This document shows, in pieces, positions 8,436 to 15,568 of a DNA stretch of 15,981 nt (positions are counted from its first letter, which is position 1; each line of letters begins with the position of its first letter). The notes below the pieces were generated by a model, which had not been told where the DNA came from, ran no database searches, and saw only the letters and a program-made list of their open reading frames with translations. This DNA is from VAZQ01 sp036522235 (lineage in GTDB: Bacteria; Pseudomonadota; Alphaproteobacteria; Rhizobiales; Xanthobacteraceae). Position numbers and translations under genes: made by a program. The stretch lies in contig DATDGG010000342.1 of NCBI GenBank assembly GCA_036522235.1, positions 1 to 15,981 on the forward strand, written 5' to 3'.

Positions 8436-8972
8436 ATGCTGCGCCTCATATCGCTGGTTCCCGTCATGGTTTTCGCCGCCGTCTCGGTCGGGCTTGGCTT
8501 CAGCCTGTCGAACGATCCGCGCAAGCTGCCTTCCATGCTGATCGACAAGCCGACGCCCGCTTTCAAGCTGGCCGCGCTCGACGGCGGCGGCGGGCTCTCG
8601 AGCGACGATCTCAAGGGAAAGATCGCGCTGCTCAACGTCTTTGCATCGTGGTGCGCGGGTTGCCGCGTCGAGCACCCGATGCTGATGGCGCTCGCGCAGA
8701 GGAGCGGCCTCCCGATCTATGGCGTCAGCTGGAAAGATGACCGCGCCACCGGTGCGAGCTGGCTCAAGGCCAACCAGAGCCCCTATGTGCAGGTCGGCGA
8801 CGATGCGAGCGGGCGGCTCGGCATCGATCTCGGGGTCACTGGCGTGCCGGAGACGTTCGTGATCGATCGAACCGGACGCATTCGCTACCGCCATGCCGGG
8901 CCGATCACCGATGAGGCGTGGCAGGAGACTTTCGAGCCGCTCTTGGCGGCGCTGCGGAGCGAACCACAATGA
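8436..8972 (+). CDS. ccmG: Thiol:disulfide oxidoreductase CcmG/DsbE
   Basis: A membrane-anchored periplasmic thioredoxin-like protein of 178 residues that keeps apocytochrome CXXCH cysteines reduced for haem attachment. Residues 5-24 form an uncleaved N-terminal membrane anchor. The thioredoxin fold carries the redox pair Cys73-Cys76 in SWCAGC and the CcmG signature GVTGVPETFVID with the cis-Pro. The active site reads CAGC, with Gly where many CcmG proteins have Pro (CxPC). The start ATG 8436 follows AGGAG (8422-8426), which overlaps the ccmF stop. The TGA stop overlaps the ccmH start (ATGA). The family call is secure. Confidence 0.95.
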   Translation: MLRLISLVPVMVFAAVSVGLGFSLSNDPRKLPSMLIDKPTPAFKLAALDGGGGLSSDDLKGKIALLNVFASWCAGCRVEHPMLMALAQRSGLPIYGVSWKDDRATGASWLKANQSPYVQVGDDASGRLGIDLGVTGVPETFVIDRTGRIRYRHAGPITDEAWQETFEPLLAALRSEPQ

Positions 8973-9469
8973 GACGGTACCGGATATTGGCCATGCGCCG
9001 GGTCGCCGGCGTGATCGGATTGCTGCTGACGCTGTCGGCCGCGAGCTTGGCGGTCACGCCCGGCGAAGTCCTGCAAGACCCCAAGCTCGAGGCGCGGGCG
9101 CGCGAGATCAGCCGGAACCTGCGCTGCCTGGTCTGCCAAAATCAATCGATCGATGATTCCGATGCCGAGCTCGCCCATGATCTTCGCGTTCTGGTGCGCG
9201 AACGTCTCACCGCCGGCGACACCGACGCGCAGGCGATCGGCTTCATGGTGGCCCGCTACGGCAACTTCGTGTTGCTCAAGCCGCCGCTGCAGGCCGACAC
9301 GCTCATGCTCTGGTTCGGCCCGGCGCTGCTGCTGGCGGTCGCGGCGATCGGGTTTGGCCGCTACCTCCGCCGCAGCCAAGCCGCCGATCGGAGCGCGACC
9401 GCGACGCCGCTTGGCGCCGACGAGCAGGAACGTCTCGATGCGATTTTGAGCAAGAGGAGGCCAGCATGA
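8969..9469 (+). CDS. ccmH: Cytochrome c maturation protein CcmH (NrfF/CycL type)
   Basis: Small 166-residue membrane-anchored thiol oxidoreductase of the haem lyase complex. It carries the diagnostic LRCLVCQNQS motif (Cys53 and Cys56), which handles apocytochrome disulfides, and a C-terminal membrane helix (about 109-130). It has an N-terminal signal or anchor (about 12-28). I chose ATG 8969 because it overlaps the ccmG stop as ATGA; ATG 8993 is an in-frame alternative that still gives a signal peptide. This is the short CcmH, with the TPR part encoded separately as ccmI. Its stop overlaps ccmI as ATGA. Confidence 0.95.
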   Translation: MRRYRILAMRRVAGVIGLLLTLSAASLAVTPGEVLQDPKLEARAREISRNLRCLVCQNQSIDDSDAELAHDLRVLVRERLTAGDTDAQAIGFMVARYGNFVLLKPPLQADTLMLWFGPALLLAVAAIGFGRYLRRSQAADRSATATPLGADEQERLDAILSKRRPA

Positions 9470-10803
9470 CACTGTGGGCCATTCTGACGATCATGACCTC
9501 GGCCGCGGCGGTCTTTCTGGCGGCCCCGTTCTTGCGCCGGCTCGATCGACAACCGGAAGCACCGGCCGCGCGCGATATCGAGGTCTACCGCGATCAGCTG
9601 GCGGAAGTGGAAAAGGAGGCGGCCACTGGGCTCATCGACAGCGATCAAGCGGAGACCGCGAGCACCGAGATCAAGCGCCGGCTGCTGGCGGCCGATCGCG
9701 CCGCGGCCCCGCGCCTGGCGGGCTTCTCCCTGGGCGAGCGCAATTTCGCCGCGGTCGCGATGACAGGCATCATCGTGCTCGGCTCGGTCGCCCTCTATGC
9801 ATTGAACGGCAGCCCCGATTTGCCGTCGGCCTCCGTCAAGACGAGCGCCGCAGGACAAGGCGAGGCTTCGGCGGTGGATCGGCTTGCGGCCGCGACGCTT
9901 CCGCCGAGCGTCGGGGGCCTGCCGCAAAGCCCGCCGCAGGCCCGTCTCGGCACCGTCGACGAGATGATCAGCAAGCTGATCGATCGCTTGAATCGCAGCC
10001 CCAACGACCCCGAAGGCTGGCGCATGCTCGGCTGGTCCTATTTCGGCACCGAGCGTTTCGCGCAGGCGGCGACCGCCTATGCCAAGGCGATCGAGCTCAA
10101 TCCGACCAATGCAGAGCTCAGGAGCGCGCGCGGCGAAGCCCTGGTGCGGGCGGCGGATGGGCTCGTCACCGACGAGGCCAAGGCCGTGTTCGGTGACGCG
10201 CTGCGGCGCGACGCCAAGGACCCGCGTGCGCGCTTCTTCATCGGGCTCGCCAAGGAGCAGGCCGGCAACAAGCTCGCGGCACTCGACGACTGGGTTGCCA
10301 TCCTGACCGAGACCGATGCCAACGAAGCTTGGGTCGGCGATCTCAGGCAGCGCGTCGCCGAGCTCGGCCAGGAAACCGGTGTCGATGTTTCGGCGCGGCT
10401 GCGCAACGCGCCGCCGGCCACGGCGAGCGGCGGCCTGCTCGGGATGCTGCAGCGGCCGGAACAGAGTGCGCCGATCGCGGCTCCCAATGCGGTTCCGAAT
10501 GCCCCCAATGCGGTTCCAAACAAAGGCGGCCCGAGCGCCGATGACATTCGCAACGCTGAGGCGATGAAACCTGTGGACCGCATGGCCATGATTCAGAGCA
10601 TGGTGGATCGTCTCGCCAGCCGCCTTGATCAGTCGCCCCGCGACGTCGAAGGTTGGATCAGGCTGATGCGCTCGCGCCAGGTTCTCGGCGAAGCCGATGC
10701 GGCCGAGCAGACGTTCCGCTTTGCGCTCGACGTGTTCAGGGACGCCCCGCAGGAGCAGGAGCGGATTGCCGCGGCGGCGCGGGAGCTCGGACTGGCGAAA
10801 TGA
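9466..10803 (+). CDS. ccmI: Cytochrome c maturation TPR protein CcmI (CycH/NrfG)
   Basis: A 445-residue apocytochrome chaperone of the haem lyase. TPR repeats bind the apocytochrome C terminus and present it to CcmF/CcmH. Two membrane helices (about 4-20 and 88-107) flank a cytoplasmic segment with the characteristic DIEVYRDQLAEVEKEAATG motif. The periplasmic part has TPRs (about 175-310, including DPEGWRMLGWSYFG), a Pro/Asn-rich spacer with a duplicated NAVPNAP motif, and a further TPR-like C-terminal unit (DVEGWIRLMRSRQVLGE). ATG 9466 overlaps the ccmH stop and follows GAGGAGG (9454-9460). It is the last gene of the + strand operon and converges on the amidohydrolase. It may be somewhat longer than usual because of the spacer. 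Confidence 0.93.
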   Translation: MTLWAILTIMTSAAAVFLAAPFLRRLDRQPEAPAARDIEVYRDQLAEVEKEAATGLIDSDQAETASTEIKRRLLAADRAAAPRLAGFSLGERNFAAVAMTGIIVLGSVALYALNGSPDLPSASVKTSAAGQGEASAVDRLAAATLPPSVGGLPQSPPQARLGTVDEMISKLIDRLNRSPNDPEGWRMLGWSYFGTERFAQAATAYAKAIELNPTNAELRSARGEALVRAADGLVTDEAKAVFGDALRRDAKDPRARFFIGLAKEQAGNKLAALDDWVAILTETDANEAWVGDLRQRVAELGQETGVDVSARLRNAPPATASGGLLGMLQRPEQSAPIAAPNAVPNAPNAVPNKGGPSADDIRNAEAMKPVDRMAMIQSMVDRLASRLDQSPRDVEGWIRLMRSRQVLGEADAAEQTFRFALDVFRDAPQEQERIAAAARELGLAK

Positions 10804-10805
10804 CG

Positions 10806-10840
10806 GCTGATCCGGCCCGATGGCCGCCGCGGCGATCAGC
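10806..10840. terminator. Likely bidirectional terminator hairpin between convergent genes
   Basis: GCTGATC (10806-10812) pairs perfectly with GATCAGC (10834-10840). Inside it CGGCC (10813-10817) pairs with GGCCG (10822-10826) around a CGAT loop, leaving a 7-base bulge on one side. It fills the 32-bp gap between ccmI and the amidohydrolase and reaches into the latter's stop codon. There is no clear T-tract, so terminator activity is inferred from position and structure. Confidence 0.5.
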
Positions 10841-12116
10841 GCACCGAGAACGGCGAACTGTAGGGCCGCCCGAATGGAACGCCCGCGGTCACGGTCTGCA
10901 CCGGCTTGAGATAGAGACGGCCGTTGCGCGTGTTGTTGCGCGTGTCGACAAAGGAAACCGGTCCTTCGATCAGCTCCATGATGGCGACATCGCCGGGCGC
11001 GCCGACCTGGAGCGTTCCGAGCTTGGGGACCCGGCCGATGACCTTGGCCGGATTGACGGTCGCCATGGCGACGACCTGATCGAGCGTGAAGCCGAGCCCC
11101 ATGAACTTGCTCATGACCCAGGGCAGGTAGGGCATGCCCGGCGTATTGCCTGAGACCACGTGGATGTCGGACGATATCGTGTCGGGCGGACAGCCCTGGG
11201 CGATGGCGGCTTCGGCCACGGTGTAGTCGAAGCTGCCGCCGCCGTGGCCGACATCGAAGATCACTCCGCGTTGCTTCGCCGCGAGCGCCGCCGGGATCAA
11301 GCGTCCGTCCTGGACGATATTGGTGAAAGAGCCGGTGAGATTCGGCGCGCCGGTGTAGGAATGGGTGAGAATGTCGCCCGGGCGCAGCGTATCGAGGATC
11401 ACCGCCATCAGCTCGCGCGTTTCCACCCCGCCGATATGGACCATGAGCTTGCCGCCGGTGCCCGCGGTTTCGCAGGCGCTGATCGCGCGTCGCAGCGGCT
11501 CGATCCCGAGCTTGTTGATGATGGCCTCCGACATTCGAACCTTGATGCCGATCACCATGTCGGCATTTGCCGCCACGGCCTTTGCCGCCGCCTCGACATC
11601 GGCATAGTCGATGGTCGGCAGCTCCGTCACCGGGAAAGGCGCGAGCCCGATATTGGCGATGTGGACGAAGGCGTAAAGGCGGGTGCGCGTCTGCGCCACG
11701 ATGTACCGCCGGAATGCCGCAAAATTGTTGGCGCCGGCGTCGCCCGCCGACACGCAGGTCGTCGTGCATTGGTAGGGAATGAGCTCGTCGGCCGGAATGC
11801 CGGCCGCGGAGCCATAGGGGAATACGTGGCAATGCAGATCGATGAGACCGGGGGTCACCAACTTGCCGCCGGCATCGAGCACGCGCAGCGCCCGCGTTGC
11901 TGGAATTTCCGCTTCGACGGCTTCGATCAGTCCATATCGGATGCCGATGTCGCGCTTGCCGCGCAGCGATTGGCTGGGATCGAGCAGGTCTCCACCTTTG
12001 ATCACGAGATCGAACTTGTCGTTGGGACCCATGGCGGCATGGGCTGGACCGGCGGCGGCCGCGGCCGCAAATGAACCGACGCTTCCGAGAAACATCCGTC
12101 GCGAGATGGATTTCAT
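10836..12116 (-). CDS. Tat-exported amidohydrolase (dihydroorotase/hydantoinase-like)
   Basis: A 426-residue metal-dependent hydrolase, probably periplasmic, that likely cleaves a cyclic or N-acyl amide; the substrate is unknown. The start ATG at 12116 follows GAGAGGG and opens a twin-arginine signal (SRRMFLG, residues 5-11) ending near AHA (25-27). Upstream in-frame starts exist but would bury this signal. Amidohydrolase metal ligands are visible: HCH (His95, His97), a candidate carbamylated Lys192 (GIKVR), His227 (MVHIGG), His252 (ILTHSY) and Asp317 (SSDIH). A typical N-terminal small beta domain (FDLVIKGGDLLDP) precedes the barrel. It starts 19 bp after the substrate-binding protein gene, so the two are co-transcribed. 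Family is secure; substrate is unassigned. Confidence 0.92.
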   Translation of the reverse strand: MKSISRRMFLGSVGSFAAAAAAGPAHAAMGPNDKFDLVIKGGDLLDPSQSLRGKRDIGIRYGLIEAVEAEIPATRALRVLDAGGKLVTPGLIDLHCHVFPYGSAAGIPADELIPYQCTTTCVSAGDAGANNFAAFRRYIVAQTRTRLYAFVHIANIGLAPFPVTELPTIDYADVEAAAKAVAANADMVIGIKVRMSEAIINKLGIEPLRRAISACETAGTGGKLMVHIGGVETRELMAVILDTLRPGDILTHSYTGAPNLTGSFTNIVQDGRLIPAALAAKQRGVIFDVGHGGGSFDYTVAEAAIAQGCPPDTISSDIHVVSGNTPGMPYLPWVMSKFMGLGFTLDQVVAMATVNPAKVIGRVPKLGTLQVGAPGDVAIMELIEGPVSFVDTRNNTRNGRLYLKPVQTVTAGVPFGRPYSSPFSVR

Positions 12117-12135
12117 GACCGCCACCCTCTCAAGA

Positions 12136-12981
12136 TCAATTCCCCGCCGGTGGCGCCACCGTGGCGTCGCCCTGGTGGCTGCCCTCGAGCGCGCTTGCGA
12201 CAAAGCCCGAGGCCTTCAGCTCTTCGACCAAAGCGCGCAGATACGCCAGGCCGGCGGTGCGACCCTGCGGGATGCCCATGGCCTCGGCGATCACCTGGAA
12301 GCGGCCATCCATGACGTGCACGTTCGGATTTGATTTGGCGAACAGCATGAGCGGCTGCCGCACGCCGGCGGCCGCTTCGAGCTTGTCGGCGACGAATTGC
12401 GGGACCGCGAGGCTTGCGGTCGCGTAGCGCACCAGGCTCGCGGCCTTGAGCGTATGCGTGAGGTAAAGATCGTAGGCCGAGCCGCGCGCGACCGCGATCC
12501 GCACGCCGGCGCGATCGACGTCGGCGATGGTCTGCAGCGGCGAATCGATGGGAACCATGTAGGTGCCCTCGATCAGGACATAGGGCGCCGTGAAATCGAT
12601 CATCGCGGCGCGCGCCGGCTCGTTGGCCAGGAACGCGACGTCCCAGGCCCCGCTCGCGAGCGCGTCCGTGACCCGGCCGGCGGACGCAAAAATGACGAGC
12701 TCGATCGGCACGTCGAGACGCCGGGCAAGCTCGCGCGCAAGGTCGACCGTGATGCCGTGCGGCTCGCCGCCGGCCGGGTCGCGCTGCGCCAGCACGATGT
12801 TGCTGACATTGATGGCGGCGCGCAGCTTGCCGGTCGGGGCAAGCTCCCGGACGACTTCGGGCGGAGCAATGCCGGCCGGCGGGGCGCCCCGAGTCTGGGC
12901 GAAGGCCGCGAAAGCCGCGGCTATCAGGAACATCGCCGCGTAGCAGGCGCCTTTGCAGACGTTTCTAACGTAAGCGGACAT
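12136..12981 (-). CDS. ABC-type substrate-binding protein, amino-acid family
   Basis: A 281-residue periplasmic solute-binding protein resembling the extracellular family 3 (amino-acid type) binding proteins. It has an N-terminal signal peptide ending near FAFAQ (about residues 9-29). The conserved core includes GKLRAAINVSN, GITVDLARELARRL, DALASGAWDVAFLA and RAAMIDFTAPYVLIEGTYMVP, all typical of the family. It is the first gene of a two-gene operon with the amidohydrolase. No permease or ATPase gene is adjacent, so it may serve a transporter encoded elsewhere or act as a sensor. The ligand is unknown. Start ATG 12981 has only a weak ribosome site. ATG 12933 is a possible later start but would shorten the signal peptide. 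Confidence 0.9.
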   Translation of the reverse strand: MSAYVRNVCKGACYAAMFLIAAAFAAFAQTRGAPPAGIAPPEVVRELAPTGKLRAAINVSNIVLAQRDPAGGEPHGITVDLARELARRLDVPIELVIFASAGRVTDALASGAWDVAFLANEPARAAMIDFTAPYVLIEGTYMVPIDSPLQTIADVDRAGVRIAVARGSAYDLYLTHTLKAASLVRYATASLAVPQFVADKLEAAAGVRQPLMLFAKSNPNVHVMDGRFQVIAEAMGIPQGRTAGLAYLRALVEELKASGFVASALEGSHQGDATVAPPAGN

Positions 12982-13034
12982 GTTTCATTAACTCAACAAA
13001 GAATGCTCACGCATTGTGCACTGAAACATAACTC

Positions 13035-13072
13035 AATCACGGTTCAATCGGCATGCCAATTAGACCGTGATT
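13035..13072. promoter_or_regulatory. 38-bp near-perfect dyad, candidate operator
   Basis: Arms AATCACGGT (13035-13043) and ACCGTGATT (13064-13072) are perfect reverse complements. They share their centre (13053.5) with the palindrome GGCATGCC (13050-13057) and with short AAT/ATT half-sites between. 32 of 38 positions are self-complementary. It sits between the divergent substrate-binding gene and the diguanylate cyclase gene, 36 bp before the preferred start of the latter. No coding region explains it. It may bind a dimeric or tetrameric regulator; which one is unknown. Confidence 0.6.
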
Positions 13073-13108
13073 TCAGGAAATCCCGGCGAGAATCGCGGAA
13101 GGCGTGAG

Positions 13109-15025
13109 GTGGGTAGATTCTACCATGCATTGCGGAAATTGCGGCCGTGGTCGCAGCCGGCAATTTACGTCGGCGCGGCGACGATTGCCGCGATCTGGAT
13201 CGCCATCAACTTCCATCTGGCGGTCGAGCACGACCGGTCGGTGCGGGCGGCGACGAAAAGCACCGGCAATCTCGCGCGCGTGTTCGAGGAGCATATTGCC
13301 CACAGCCTCACGGAAACCGATCGGGCCCTCACGCTGCTGCGCAGCGCCTATCTGGCAAGCGGGAATTTCGATCTCGCGCGGTCGCTCACGCTCTCGCGCG
13401 ACAGCGACTTGATCATCGAATTCCGCATCGTCGGGCCCGACGGCGACACGCTCGCCTCGACCCGGAAAGAGGTCGCCCCGCGCACCAACACCGCGAATCG
13501 CGATTTCTTTTTGGCCCAACTGGGCGCGGATGCCGACGAGCTCTTCATCGGCAAGCCGTTCATAGGGCGGAAGGCCGGAACCTGGTTGCTCGAATTGTCC
13601 CGCCCCATCCGTTCGGCCGACGGCGCGTTCCAAGGCGCGATCGTCGCCGCGCTCGATCCGCGCTATCTGGCGAAATTCTACCATTCGATCGACGTGGGAC
13701 ATGACGGCGCGATCTTTCTGGCGGGCCTCGACGGCATCGTGCGGGCTTCCGGCGGGTTCAAGAGCGACGTCATCGGCGGCTCGATGCTGGGGTCGCAGCT
13801 GTTCAGAAGAATACAGCAGGCGGACACCGGATCGTTCCTGACCGAGGGAAATCAGGACGGCATCAGGCGATACATCTCCTATCGGGTGGTGAAGGGCTAT
13901 CCCCTGGTGGTCTATGTCGGTCAGGCGCAGCAGGAAGTGCTGGCGAACTATTGGCACTATCGACGATCCTATTTCGGCATGGCCGATCTCGCGACCATCT
14001 TGATCGTGTTCGTCATGGGCGTTGCGGTGCGCTACCGCGGAAAGCTCAATGCCACGCAGGATGCGCTGCAGGCGAGCGAAGCGCGGGCGCGCGCCAAGTC
14101 GCTGGAGCTCGAAGTGACGCTCGAGCACATGAGCCAGGGCATCATGATGGTCGACGCGGACCGCAATATCATCGTGATGAACGCCCGCGTGATCGAATTG
14201 CTGGGCCTGCCGCAGGACTATTTCGCCAAGCCGCTGAAGCTCGACGGCGTCCGCTCCTATCTTCGCTCCAGGGGGGAACTCGTGCTGGAAGGGGGCGCTC
14301 CCGATCCGAAGCCGCGTGATCTGGCGCCGGGCGGCGGCGTGCAAGACGGCGCCTATGAGCACACGCGGCCGAACGGCATGACGCTCGAGGTCGAGACCAT
14401 GACGCTGCCCGACGGCGGCGTGGTGCGGACCATCTCGGACGTGAGCGAACGCAAGCGCAAGGAAATCCAGATCGCCCATATGGCGCGCCATGACGCGCTG
14501 ACCGACCTCGCCAACCGCACGCTGCTCAGCGAGCGGATCGCGCAGGCGCTGGCGCATCTGCGGCGTCAGCAGCAGGGCTTCGCGCTGTTCTATCTCGACC
14601 TCGACCGCTTCAAGGCGGTCAATGACGCGCACGGCCATCCGGCCGGCGACGCGCTGCTGCGCAGCGTCGCCGAGCGATTGTCCGCCTGCGTGCGCGAGAC
14701 CGACACCATCGCACGGCTCGGCGGCGATGAGTTCGCGATCCTGCAGGACACGACCGATCGCAAGGAAGACGCCGAGGTCCTGGCGCAGCGCATCCTGGCC
14801 TCGGTCGGCGCGCCGTATCAATTCGAGGGCTATCACGCGGTCGTCGGCGTCAGCATCGGCATCGCCATGGCGCCCTGCGACGGCACGAGCTCCGGCGAGC
14901 TGTTCAAGGCCGCGGATGCGGCGCTCTACCGCGCCAAGCTCGCCGGCGGCAACGCGTACGGCTTCTCCGGGCGGTCGACGGAGGCGAGCCCGGCGCCGAG
15001 AAAGCTTTTGTCAGCCGCCCGCTGA
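13109..15025 (+). CDS. Membrane-bound diguanylate cyclase (Cache-PAS-GGDEF)
   Basis: Predicted to make cyclic di-GMP from two GTP in response to a periplasmic signal. 638 residues from GTG 13109, chosen for its GGAAGG ribosome site (13097-13102). GTG 13067 is in frame but would start inside the upstream dyad. Order: membrane helix 1 (about 18-38), a large periplasmic Cache-like sensor (about 40-285, with FRIVGPDGDTLAST and RDFFLAQ), membrane helix 2 (about 292-312), a short coiled coil, a PAS domain (about 335-455, LEHMSQGIMMVDADRNIIVMN), and GGDEF (about 475-620). The active site is intact (GGDEF, 538-542), with LYLDLDRFKAVND-type metal/GTP segments. The inhibitory I-site RETD (529-532) lies five residues before it, so product feedback is likely. 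No EAL domain follows. The family call is secure; the ligand is unknown. Confidence 0.95.
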   Translation: MGRFYHALRKLRPWSQPAIYVGAATIAAIWIAINFHLAVEHDRSVRAATKSTGNLARVFEEHIAHSLTETDRALTLLRSAYLASGNFDLARSLTLSRDSDLIIEFRIVGPDGDTLASTRKEVAPRTNTANRDFFLAQLGADADELFIGKPFIGRKAGTWLLELSRPIRSADGAFQGAIVAALDPRYLAKFYHSIDVGHDGAIFLAGLDGIVRASGGFKSDVIGGSMLGSQLFRRIQQADTGSFLTEGNQDGIRRYISYRVVKGYPLVVYVGQAQQEVLANYWHYRRSYFGMADLATILIVFVMGVAVRYRGKLNATQDALQASEARARAKSLELEVTLEHMSQGIMMVDADRNIIVMNARVIELLGLPQDYFAKPLKLDGVRSYLRSRGELVLEGGAPDPKPRDLAPGGGVQDGAYEHTRPNGMTLEVETMTLPDGGVVRTISDVSERKRKEIQIAHMARHDALTDLANRTLLSERIAQALAHLRRQQQGFALFYLDLDRFKAVNDAHGHPAGDALLRSVAERLSACVRETDTIARLGGDEFAILQDTTDRKEDAEVLAQRILASVGAPYQFEGYHAVVGVSIGIAMAPCDGTSSGELFKAADAALYRAKLAGGNAYGFSGRSTEASPAPRKLLSAAR

Positions 15026-15094
15026 TTTCGACGACGACGACCGATCGATCGAATCTGCGCCGGTCGGCGCCGCGGTGGCCCCCGGCTCTCGGCC

Positions 15095-15375
15095 TCACTT
15101 ACGTCCCAGACTGAACGCTGCGCGAACCTGCCAACGTCCAGAACAATTGTCCATCAGCGAGATTTCCGCCGCCATCGCACCGATTGGCGACGCTCCACGG
15201 GATGCCTGCGCGAATTCGTCGGCGATACGTTCGAGCCGCTGCCCATCCGCGAGGATCGCCACAGACAGATGGGGGATTATGTCGGGCCATTTGCCGCCAT
15301 AGGGCGGTGTCTCCGGGTACCGCTGGCCGGCCGTGTTGGTGTTATACCTCCGCTTGCGCTCAAAAGTTTCCGGAT
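15095..15375 (-). pseudogene. C-terminal remnant of a 2'-5' RNA ligase-like (2H phosphoesterase) gene
   Basis: On the - strand the frame ending at the TGA at 15095-15097 encodes a stretch (about 90 residues) that includes ETPPYGGKWPDIIPHLSVA, then ADEFAQASRG, then ISLMDNCSGRWQVRAAFSLGRK. This resembles the C-terminal half of 2'-5' RNA ligase/LigT-type 2H phosphoesterases, with HLS as the second HxT/S catalytic motif. No in-frame ATG or plausible start with the first HxT motif is visible upstream, so the N-terminal half seems lost. The left edge of the homology (about 15375) is approximate. An intact small gene of this shape is unlikely. The family call rests on recognition of motifs only. Confidence 0.55.
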
Positions 15376-15568
15376 CATCGCCATGCGCACTCCAACCCGC
15401 TGATCGCGCTCGGCCTCGGTCTGTCGGGCTTGTCCCGGCGCGGGCGCAGGACGCTTCCAGGCTGCCCTGAGGAAGAACAAACGGGGGTGTCCGAGGGGGA
15501 TTGCCGCGCGATCATTCGCAGCGGAGGATAAGAGCCCGGCCCCTATCGCCCGCATGAGGAGGATCGCC
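15376..15568. other. Intergenic stretch with no gene recognised
   Basis: Together with the remnant at 15095-15375 this makes up most of the 543-bp gap between the diguanylate cyclase and the isochorismatase-family gene. Open frames here on both strands have low-complexity, Arg-rich translations and no recognisable motif. No convincing promoter or hairpin was found apart from the ribosome site of the following gene. Confidence 0.5.

Noticed and set aside
9361..11832. An 823-codon open frame on the - strand
   Set aside because: It lies antisense to ccmH and ccmI and out of frame with the real amidohydrolase. Its translation is Arg/Gly/Ala-rich without domains, and the overlapped genes are well supported.
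13067..13108. GTG 13067 as start of the diguanylate cyclase
   Set aside because: It falls inside the 38-bp dyad and has no ribosome site, while GTG 13109 has GGAAGG at good spacing. It remains possible.
13073..14836. A 587-codon open frame on the - strand
   Set aside because: Antisense shadow of the diguanylate cyclase, which has clear domains and motifs in its own frame. The same applies to - frames at 3943-5844 and 6732-7940.
15057..15070. Hairpin GCGCC-GGTC-GGCGC after the diguanylate cyclase as a terminator
   Set aside because: The stem is only five pairs and no T-tract follows; such hairpins are frequent by chance at this GC content.
15184..15531. 115-codon open frame on the + strand
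   Set aside because: No ribosome site or recognisable motif, Arg/Pro-rich translation, and it overlaps the better supported 2'-5' RNA ligase remnant on the other strand.
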